A stretch of 7,038 nucleotides of DNA from Ferruginibacter sp. (GTDB lineage Bacteria > Bacteroidota > Bacteroidia > Chitinophagales > Chitinophagaceae), in the NCBI GenBank assembly GCA_018882645.1, contig VERM01000075.1:1-7038 (forward strand), in the 5' to 3' direction. Made by a program: the position numbers and the translations under genes. Below, piece by piece: positions 1-4,689 of this stretch (the first letter of the stretch is position 1; every line of letters starts with the position of its first letter). The notes below the pieces were generated by a model. The model was not told the origin of the DNA. It saw nothing but the letters and a program-made list of their open reading frames with translations, and ran no database searches.

Positions 1-178
1 AAAATGATGGGGGATTTCCAAGTGGAAAGGGATATAAAGATCTGTAAAATTTTTCCCAAGGCGTAACTCCAATAGCTCTAGGGTAATTTTCTGCAATGAT
101 TAACAATTTACAATCATTTTGGATGTTCATTGTTGAGAAATAAACATTCACAATAGAATCAGCTGTTTTTAAGTTCAT
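1..178 (-). CDS. Unrecognised protein, N-terminal 59 codons only (runs off the left edge)
   Basis: The frame opens with ATG at 178-176 and stays open to base 1, giving 59 codons of the N-terminus. It begins MNLKTADSIVNVYF. A short hydrophobic beta-like segment (KLLIIAENYPRA, about residues 24-35) is followed by an aromatic, proline-rich stretch (TPWEKFYRSLYPFPLGNPP). The LLIIAENYP segment recalls the first strand and loop of uracil-DNA-glycosylase-like folds, but that is a weak impression and I give no function. The leader before the ATG is A/T-rich with no Shine-Dalgarno box, as in the neighbours. It is the last visible member of the same-strand run of small genes and lies 59 nt after the stop of the 52-codon gene. 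Confidence 0.6.
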   Translation of the reverse strand, partial: MNLKTADSIVNVYFSTMNIQNDCKLLIIAENYPRAIGVTPWEKFYRSLYPFPLGNPPSF

Positions 179-202
179 TTTATTAAAATTTAGTTGTTAT
201 TA

Positions 203-219
203 AATATCGTTTAGATATT
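203..219. repeat. Short inverted repeat upstream of the left-edge gene
   Basis: AATATC and GATATT form a perfect 6-bp inverted repeat around a GTTTA centre, about 25 nt upstream of the ATG at 178. The position would suit an operator, but in AT-rich DNA a repeat this short can arise by chance. Confidence 0.2.
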
Positions 220-237
220 AAACAAGTACCCTTTGTT

Positions 238-396
238 TCACTTCTCTATCCTGACCCTCCGCACATTCAGCGGCTTGATAAAATGCAAAAGAACTCGAAA
301 GGGGAATGCCAGTATTTTAAAAATTACTCGCAAGATAAATGCTACGAAGGAGATCAGATAATTAAATCCGGAATCAGGATGGTTATTTTTGCTCAT
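238..396 (-). CDS. Small cationic amphipathic or membrane-helix protein (52 aa)
   Basis: ATG at 396-394, TGA at 240-238. The N-terminus is polar (MSKNNHPDSG). Residues 13-40 are strongly hydrophobic (YLISFVAFILRVIFKILAF, then PFRVLLHFI), and the C-terminus is basic (KPLNVRRVRIEK). I count nine Lys/Arg against two acidic residues. On a helical wheel N12, S16, R23, K27, R34, H38 and K41 fall on one face, so the hydrophobic stretch is a long amphipathic helix, interrupted by P32. It should sit in or on the inner membrane. The start lies 11 nt after the stop of the 58-codon gene, so the two are probably co-translated. The family is not recognised. It could be a membrane anchor, a regulator of a membrane complex, or a membrane-active toxin-like peptide; the sequence alone cannot decide. 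Tight spacing and clear residue patterning support a real gene. Confidence 0.55.
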   Translation of the reverse strand: MSKNNHPDSGFNYLISFVAFILRVIFKILAFPFRVLLHFIKPLNVRRVRIEK

Positions 397-407
397 ATTG
401 GTTATTA

Positions 408-584
408 TTAATTTTTCTTTTTTTCTGTTGAATAAATCTGTCCAGCTCTTGTCGGTTTTTTCTGATCGTATAGTTCAAATCCTGGCTTAAAGAAGCTGAA
501 TCCTTTCATCTCTAACAAATGGTAGAGATCATCGTGAAATACTTTCATTTGGCGTTCGTAAAACTCCTGGTCTGGCTCTTGCAT
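408..584 (-). CDS. Small protein with KGxxFFKPGxELYD motif (58 aa)
   Basis: ATG at 584-582, TAA at 410-408. An in-frame stop at 602-600 precedes the start, so the ATG is the only sensible choice. The leader is A-rich (AAAATAAAAACCTAAAA), typical for this window. The protein is charged and hydrophilic. Residues 27-40 read KGFSFFKPGFELYD and match KGVDFFKPGLELFD at residues 28-41 of the 100-residue protein encoded at 1022-1324, with 10 of 14 positions identical. After the motif this protein ends in a Lys-rich tail, whereas the longer one continues with a helical domain. It may therefore be a short paralogue or a truncated copy. It lies 66 nt after the 116-codon gene and 11 nt before the 52-codon gene. 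Function unknown. Confidence 0.6.
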   Translation of the reverse strand: MQEPDQEFYERQMKVFHDDLYHLLEMKGFSFFKPGFELYDQKKPTRAGQIYSTEKKKN

Positions 585-650
585 TTTTAGGTTTTTATTT
601 TATGGTATAAGATTATTCCCCTGTTTTGCACAATAGTTTCAGTCCGATTT

Positions 651-1001
651 TTATTCATCGTCTATCCTGTAAAACAGCTTGGCATTATAGAAAATGCTAT
701 ATCTGTTGGTTAATAACATTTTTTTCAACTTTTCGCACTTTAACTCATCGATGAACTCTTCTAAAATCATCGGTGGCGGTAGGATTCTTGCAGATGCTGA
801 TCTTTGAAGGATATGATCAAGTGCGAGCCAAAATTTAACTGCGGTATAGAGTGCCAAATTGCCATGCTCCACTATTTCATCGTAGACCTTTTTGATAAAA
901 ACCCTGAACACGCGATTTTCTGAAACACTTGCATCGGGGGGCACTAATGGAACAAGCTCGTAGCTGATGACACTGTATATAAATTCTATTTTTCTGTCCA
1001 T
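651..1001 (-). CDS. Unrecognised small protein (116 aa)
   Basis: ATG at 1001-999, TAA at 653-651. The protein appears soluble and mixed helical: an N-terminal part MDRKIEFIYSVISYELVPLVPPD, a helical middle with KVYDEIVEHGNLALYTAVKFWLALDHIL (residues about 38-65, quoted in part), a PPP-containing linker near residues 75-77, and a C-terminal part with EEFIDELKCEKLKKMLL and FYNAKLFYRIDDE. There is no signal peptide, obvious catalytic motif or transmembrane segment. The start follows the stop of the 100-codon gene by 20 nt, which supports an operon. I do not recognise the family and assign no function. Confidence 0.7.
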   Translation of the reverse strand: MDRKIEFIYSVISYELVPLVPPDASVSENRVFRVFIKKVYDEIVEHGNLALYTAVKFWLALDHILQRSASARILPPPMILEEFIDELKCEKLKKMLLTNRYSIFYNAKLFYRIDDE

Positions 1002-1021
1002 TTTGAAAATAATTTGTGATT

Positions 1022-1324
1022 TTATTGTTTATCTCCGTTTCCATATAATCTCTTCCAGTTTTTTTCTAGTTTGTCTATGGAATTTTCCAAAACTTTGGAC
1101 TCTCTTGACAATAAGCCGTGTATTGCTCTTTTTATAACATCACATTCTTCGTATTTTTCCTCCATCGAATAACTCAGGAGCGCCAAATACGCTTTATGTA
1201 AATCAAAAAGCTCCAGCCCCGGTTTGAAAAAATCTACTCCCTTTTTTTGTATCTCCCTGTAGCAGTTGTCATTTTCTTTTGACATCCGGTCGTTTTCTGT
1301 CAGATCATAATATTTTTTTTGCAT
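1022..1324 (-). CDS. Helical small protein with KGxxFFKPGxELFD motif (100 aa)
   Basis: ATG at 1324-1322, TAA at 1024-1022. The first 25 residues are polar and charged. KGVDFFKPGLELFD at residues 28-41 is shared with the 58-residue protein two genes downstream (KGFSFFKPGFELYD). The rest looks all-helical: LHKAYLALLSYSMEEKYEECDV (about 42-63, quoted in part), then AIHGLLSRESKVLENSIDKL and a basic end. No membrane segment or catalytic motif is seen. Codons 2-4 (CAA AAA AAA) contain a run of eight A, where polymerase slippage could change the frame just after the start. The gene lies 28 nt after the 86-codon gene and 20 nt before the 116-codon gene. Function unknown; the conserved motif suggests a shared binding surface or fold, which is inference. 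Confidence 0.7.
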   Translation of the reverse strand: MQKKYYDLTENDRMSKENDNCYREIQKKGVDFFKPGLELFDLHKAYLALLSYSMEEKYEECDVIKRAIHGLLSRESKVLENSIDKLEKNWKRLYGNGDKQ

Positions 1325-1352
1325 TGTTTCTTTATTTGAAAAGGTTTGAAAT

Positions 1353-1613
1353 TTATAAACTGTCGCGATAATCTATCAAAGCCGATTTGATTATTTCTAC
1401 TTTTTTTAATGCTCCGTTTTTCTTGTGAATGAGAGCGGCATCATTTGCCATTAATATCTTTTTTTTGGGTTCTTCTTCAAAAAAAGAAGAGCCATTTACT
1501 GCAATCAACAGGGTTGTGTATTCAGCGAGTAGTTCATTGAATTTCTCATGCATTTCAATATAACTTTCTGTTAAGTTTGAGATTGCCATATCTCTTTTAT
1601 CTGCTTCTATCAT
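1353..1613 (-). CDS. Unrecognised helical small protein (86 aa)
   Basis: TAA at 1355-1353. I choose the ATG at 1613-1611 (MIEADKRDMAISNL) over a TTG two codons upstream at 1619-1617, because ATG is used by all complete neighbours. The protein looks mostly helical. A first long helix covers about residues 5-42 (SYIEMHEKFNELLAEYTTLL), then comes a turn with NGSSFFEEEPKKK, and then a second helix (ALKKVEIIKSALIDYRD). The layout suggests a helical hairpin or coiled coil, as in small structural or adaptor proteins. There are no catalytic residues, metal motif or membrane segment. It sits 28 nt before the 100-codon gene. A 35-codon reading frame overlaps its start in another frame. Family not recognised. 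Confidence 0.65.
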   Translation of the reverse strand: MIEADKRDMAISNLTESYIEMHEKFNELLAEYTTLLIAVNGSSFFEEEPKKKILMANDAALIHKKNGALKKVEIIKSALIDYRDSL

Positions 1614-1704
1614 AATCAATGTTTTTAGAGTAAATATGAGCTGTTAATGTTTTTTCCTGATTAATTCGTATTGTATTGACTTCCGCCAATAACCAAATAA
1701 ACAT
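1597..1704 (-). CDS. Possible micro-ORF bridging two small genes (35 aa)
   Basis: ATG at 1704-1702, TAA at 1599-1597. The ATG comes 6 nt after the stop of the 74-codon gene, and the frame runs into the start of the 86-codon gene in a different frame. The product would begin MFIWLLAEVNTIRINQEK and is otherwise unremarkable. It would fill the roughly 95-nt gap between the flanking genes and could couple their translation. It has no recognisable motif and could be chance. Confidence 0.2.
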   Translation of the reverse strand: MFIWLLAEVNTIRINQEKTLTAHIYSKNIDYDRSR

Positions 1705-1710
1705 AGTAGT

Positions 1711-1935
1711 TTAGTATTTTACGATCTCAGGGTTGTAGTAAAAATCTTCAAATTGCCTGTAGACTCTTATTTGCCCACTTTTAAGTACAACGGTAATTGC
1801 TTTTCCACTCCAGTAAGCCTTCTCAATTGGATGTTGAACACAGATTGTACGCCAATCATATGGCGCTTTGTAAACGCGTACCATAGATCCATCAATTTCT
1901 AAATAGCCAAAATTCAAATATTCTTCAGGAAACAT
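1711..1935 (-). CDS. Unrecognised small beta-rich protein (74 aa)
   Basis: ATG at 1935-1933, TAA at 1713-1711. The sequence is rich in aromatic and beta-forming residues: YLNFGYLEIDGSMVRVYK, then WRTICVQHPIEKAYWSG, then KAITVVLKSGQIRVYRQFEDFYY. The repeated strand-turn-strand spacing suggests a small all-beta fold such as a barrel or SH3-like domain. The segment AYWSGKAITVVLKSGQIRVY looks like a strand, hairpin and strand ending in a ligand-facing aromatic patch. There is no signal peptide or membrane helix, so it is probably cytoplasmic. An upstream 85-nt gap holds a long hairpin. I cannot name the family; the fold statement is an inference from residue pattern. Confidence 0.65.
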   Translation of the reverse strand: MFPEEYLNFGYLEIDGSMVRVYKAPYDWRTICVQHPIEKAYWSGKAITVVLKSGQIRVYRQFEDFYYNPEIVKY

Positions 1936-1981
1936 TGTAATTGATTTTATTGGTTAAAAAATAGTGTTGCTTATTGCATTT

Positions 1982-2020
1982 TTAATCAGCAGGGCAATGT
2001 TTTCATGCCCAAATGATTAA
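1982..2020. terminator. Long imperfect hairpin between two small genes
   Basis: TTAATCA (1982-1988) pairs with TGATTAA (2014-2020). After a 3x3 internal loop, GGGCA plus TG (1992-1999, with A1996 or A1997 bulged) pairs with CATGCCC (2004-2010) around a TTTT loop, for 14 bp in total. On the plus strand it is followed by TTATTTTTTT, as in an intrinsic terminator, yet no plus-strand gene precedes it. On the minus strand, where the genes run, no U-run follows. It could block antisense transcription, protect mRNA ends or attenuate. The hairpin is clear; its role is uncertain. Confidence 0.45.
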
Positions 2021-2224
2021 TTATTTTTTTGTGTTGTCGTCTTTAGATTTTTTATTTTCAATCTCATTGCTTAAATCAGTTGTATTGCTGTTAATATCTT
2101 TTCCGTTAGGTCTCTTTTTCAAAGCCTCATTGTCTTTTGAAAGATATTTGATCATTTCTTCCATTCTACTGAGGAATTCATTTTGTTTTTCCTGAGTGTA
2201 CAGTCTCTGATGTTGTGGTTTCAT
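2021..2224 (-). CDS. Small charged coiled-coil or disordered protein (67 aa)
   Basis: ATG at 2224-2222, TAA at 2023-2021. The first half (QEKQNEFLSRMEEMIKYLSK and the residues after it, to about 37) has a heptad-like pattern and could form a short coiled coil. The second half is rich in Lys, Asn, Asp and Ser (NGKDINSNTTDLSNEIENKK) and is probably disordered. No catalytic motif or membrane segment is visible. It is the first gene of the small-gene run after a 640-nt gap, so any promoter for the cluster should lie upstream of it, but I see no clear Bacteroidota TTTG / TAnnTTTG pair there. Function unknown. The charged low-complexity content leaves some doubt that the frame is translated. Confidence 0.55.
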   Translation of the reverse strand: MKPQHQRLYTQEKQNEFLSRMEEMIKYLSKDNEALKKRPNGKDINSNTTDLSNEIENKKSKDDNTKK

Positions 2225-2400
2225 TGTATGTATGTTTTAAGTTTTTGTTACCGTCGTGGATTCGTTTAATTCTTCATTTCCATTTTTCAATCATATCTGG
2301 GTTTTATTATTTTTAACCCTTTCCATATACTATAAGTCGGCTTTCCTTCATTTTATGACAAAAAGCAGAAAAATTTTTTAAGAAAAATCGCGTGGTCAGC

Positions 2401-2427
2401 TCAAGGCATTGACAGTCAATCACTTGA
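2401..2427. repeat. 27-bp interrupted palindrome
   Basis: TCAAG, two unpaired bases, ATTGAC, a central A, GTCAAT, two unpaired bases, CTTGA. This gives 11 of 13 symmetric pairs around A2414. It is the strongest dyad in the gap. The size and near-perfect symmetry fit a binding site for a dimeric DNA-binding protein or a recombinase or relaxase site. It lies about 180 nt upstream of the small-gene cluster. Confidence 0.5.
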
Positions 2428-2526
2428 AATCGATAAAATTTTTCAAAATTTTTTGGAAAAAACCCCGCACGACAAAGATGATCTGGAATTACAGTTTAGA
2501 GGATGAACTATGTAAAATTAACAAGA

Positions 2527-2553
2527 TTGACCCTCGGTAAGGTCTTGTATAAT
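2527..2553 (+). promoter_or_regulatory. Sigma70-like hexamers on the plus strand (doubtful)
   Basis: TTGACC (2527-2532) and TATAAT (2548-2553) are separated by 15 nt. The hexamers are close to the E. coli consensus, but the spacing is short and Bacteroidota use a different promoter. Nothing downstream on the plus strand is a gene; transcription would run antisense into the 3' end of the peptidase-like gene. Confidence 0.15.
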
Positions 2554-2704
2554 ATGCTAGTTTATTAATAAGTGTGCCGGGTTGAGTAAATTGAGGACGA
2601 AAAAAATAATATTATTCCACAATGTTTGCGTCATGGCCGGATAGCATTATTCCGCAAAAGCAATTTAGCTAATGGTGAAAAGACAGTTGCTTGTTTTGTG
2701 GTTA

Positions 2705-2719
2705 ACTTTTCAGAAAAGT
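2705..2719. repeat. 15-bp palindrome ACTTTTC-A-GAAAAGT
   Basis: Two perfect 7-bp arms surround a single central A. This is compact enough to be an operator for a dimeric regulator. It sits about 145 nt downstream of the peptidase-like gene, so its target is unclear. Confidence 0.35.
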
Positions 2720-2737
2720 AAGGCAAACTAATATTGA

Positions 2738-2763
2738 ATTGGATTATCATCCCAAAATCCAAT
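2738..2763. repeat. 8-bp inverted repeat, 10-nt loop
   Basis: ATTGGATT (2738-2745) and AATCCAAT (2756-2763) pair perfectly. It lies about 100 nt downstream of the stop of the peptidase-like gene. No U-run follows it in the minus-strand direction, so it is a poor intrinsic terminator, though it could act as an mRNA 3' structure. Confidence 0.3.
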
Positions 2764-2864
2764 ATCACCTAATCTGTTTAGACAAATAATCTGCTTTTCT
2801 GCGCATGTTATTTTGATTAAAGTTCTATTTTTATCTTTTTGTTTGTTATTTACTATATCTATAA

Positions 2865-4646
2865 TTATTCAAAAGAAGGCAGCATACTTTTAAATACTTC
2901 ATAATATTGATTTGCTACAGTTTCCGAATCGTATTTTTCATACGTTGCTTTACCATTACTCATAATTTCGGTTTTTTTATCATCGGTAAGTTCTACTGAA
3001 TCTTTTAATCCTTTGCTGATTTCATAGGGTGCTTTCTTTTCTATGATGGGAGAAAAATATTCATTAATATTAATGCGCTTAACCAGCTCATTTATTATTT
3101 CCGCATCTATCCATTTATCCCATCCGATACCCGTTTTGAAACGAGGGTCTTTGGGTTTATCGGGATGAGAGCTCTTCCAAGCTTTCATATCAAGATTATC
3201 AGATTTTAAAAATTCCAGCATTTTTTCATCATTAAAAATCCAGTATGTTCGCAGCTCAGAAATTTTTAGCAGTATCTCGGATTTACTCTTGCCCGTGAGT
3301 TGAATGTATCCGCCATAAATAGCTGAAGGGTCTACTTTTCTGTCATTTCCCTTCGGACTTAAATCAAATAATGTTTTCTCGTGAACAGGATTACCGTCGC
3401 ACGCCCAATAGGTTATTAACTGAGCCAGCGCCTCATGCGTATATCTGGTAATTGGATACAAATTCATGCCGTAAATCCATCTGTCAAGACTGCTTTTGGC
3501 GTCTTTGAATTTTGCCCAGTGAGTAAGCCAATGACCCAACTCATGCATCAGGACAACAAATCGAACATCATCTACATTCTTACTATTTCTTTCACAATAT
3601 TCTTCGATGCGGTCTTTGAACAAAACGATTATACCTTCATGAGTTTTAGTAAAGTTATAAATGGGGTTATAATCTTTGGGTATATAAAATCCCAGATAAT
3701 CGATTTCCTCATCAACACCTCTGTCTCTTTCTCTGATTTCATCCCATGCTTTGTCATAATATTCTTCAACCTTTTGATAGTCTTCATAATAAATCTCAGG
3801 GAAGCGATTCGGGTCAAATGAATAATTATTAGATTCAAATATCTGTTTTAACCAGATCATTTTTTCCATTTCCTGTTGTGACAATCTGTATGCATTCACT
3901 GGATTAGAGGTATTATTATAATAAGATAATAAAATTGTTTCGAACAACTCCAGGGCTTCTTTTTCTGCTTCTTGTTCCTTCGGAATAAAATGAAGAAGAT
4001 TTTTCGAATCGGCTTGATTCTTTTGAATTTTTTCAATTACCCGTTTTTTGAGTGTACCCCAACTAGAGTCGGAAATTAAATAATTTAATTGGGAAAGCCT
4101 TTCTTTTACCTCTTTCCATATATCCTTTTTTTTAGAGCCTTCTGTTTCCTGCTCTTCTAATGCTATTTGAATTAATAAATCGAAAATTATTTCTTCGCCG
4201 CCAGAGAATTTTATTGAATTTTTAATTGCATGAGCAAACCGGGATACTTTAGTTAATGTGTCTGACTCATCAAAATCTCTTATTGATGTAGCAAACTCAA
4301 TTGAATACAGTAAATACTCCTCAAATGGTTCTTTAATCTTTTTTTTACTTTTTTTAAAGTACTTTTTAATATTATTTTCAAAGACGCGTCTTAAATAACC
4401 CGGATCAATTGATTTTATTTCATTCTTTTTATTCTCATAAATAGCACTTATTGACTCAAGAAGAATTGAATCAATTAAATTTGGATCTTCTGCTATAAGT
4501 TTTCCTATTCCACCTTTATAATAATTATAGTTTCGTTTGGTTTCACATGAATAAGATTGAAAAAATGAAATAAAATCATTGACTTGTTTTTCACTCCAAT
4601 GAGAAAACGATTTGGTTAATAACTCTTTGACTTGATTTTGAATCAT
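2865..4646 (-). CDS. Large protein with C-terminal HELGH zinc-peptidase domain and sigma-like N-terminus (593 aa)
   Basis: ATG at 4646-4644, TAA at 2867-2865. A zinc-metallopeptidase motif HELGH occupies residues 368-372 inside a hydrophobic helix (VRFVVLMHELGHWLTHW). H368 and H372 would bind zinc and E369 would be catalytic. THEALAQL places E405, 33 residues on, as the likely third ligand (gluzincin style); H376 is an alternative. The first 210 residues differ in character. DSILLESISAIYENKK and YLRRVFENNIKKYFKK (about 59-99) followed by a Lys-rich patch resemble sigma-factor region 2. DIWKEVKERLSQL through SSWGTLKKRVIEKI (175-207) resembles the region 4 helix-turn-helix. That resemblance is by eye. 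No signal peptide or membrane segment is seen, so the protein is probably cytoplasmic. It starts 43 nt after psuG, so read-through is possible, but it is visibly more AT-rich than psuG and psuK. Specific function unknown; a peptidase role is likely. Confidence 0.75.
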   Translation of the reverse strand: MIQNQVKELLTKSFSHWSEKQVNDFISFFQSYSCETKRNYNYYKGGIGKLIAEDPNLIDSILLESISAIYENKKNEIKSIDPGYLRRVFENNIKKYFKKSKKKIKEPFEEYLLYSIEFATSIRDFDESDTLTKVSRFAHAIKNSIKFSGGEEIIFDLLIQIALEEQETEGSKKKDIWKEVKERLSQLNYLISDSSWGTLKKRVIEKIQKNQADSKNLLHFIPKEQEAEKEALELFETILLSYYNNTSNPVNAYRLSQQEMEKMIWLKQIFESNNYSFDPNRFPEIYYEDYQKVEEYYDKAWDEIRERDRGVDEEIDYLGFYIPKDYNPIYNFTKTHEGIIVLFKDRIEEYCERNSKNVDDVRFVVLMHELGHWLTHWAKFKDAKSSLDRWIYGMNLYPITRYTHEALAQLITYWACDGNPVHEKTLFDLSPKGNDRKVDPSAIYGGYIQLTGKSKSEILLKISELRTYWIFNDEKMLEFLKSDNLDMKAWKSSHPDKPKDPRFKTGIGWDKWIDAEIINELVKRININEYFSPIIEKKAPYEISKGLKDSVELTDDKKTEIMSNGKATYEKYDSETVANQYYEVFKSMLPSFE

Positions 4647-4689
4647 GTTCTATACAGTTTTAAATGATTTATTAAATTAAACCCAATCC

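Larger units (their letters stand above)
2225..2864. other. 640-nt stretch without a convincing gene, rich in inverted repeats
   Basis: It lies between the peptidase-like gene and the small-gene cluster. I see several dyads: 2401-2427, 2705-2719, 2738-2763 and a weaker one around 2521-2548. There are A/T tracts at about 2370-2382 and 2434-2463. A direct repeat ATTATTCCnCAA occurs at 2611-2622 and 2646-2657. Two minus-strand micro-ORFs overlap as ATGA: 2631-2750 (39 codons, starting MIIQFNISLP) and 2557-2634 (25 codons, starting MTQTLWNNII, hydrophobic). Neither has a recognisable motif. No tRNA or rRNA pattern is visible. The stretch should contain the promoter of the small-gene cluster and may hold a regulatory RNA, a recombination site or decayed genes. 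Confidence 0.6.

Noticed and set aside
2013..2195. Plus-strand 60-codon hydrophobic frame opposite the 67-codon gene
   Set aside because: It runs against the direction of the cluster, and its leucine/serine-rich hydrophobic content is what the complement of a Lys/Glu-rich gene gives. I keep the minus-strand frame, with some doubt.
2401..2560. Possible tRNA or attachment site in a tRNA
   Set aside because: No T-loop consensus, acceptor stem or CCA end could be built from the sequence.
3435..3821. Plus-strand 128-codon frame inside the peptidase-like gene
   Set aside because: It is antisense to the region encoding the HELGH motif; its hydrophobic stretch reflects AT-rich antisense sequence, not a gene.
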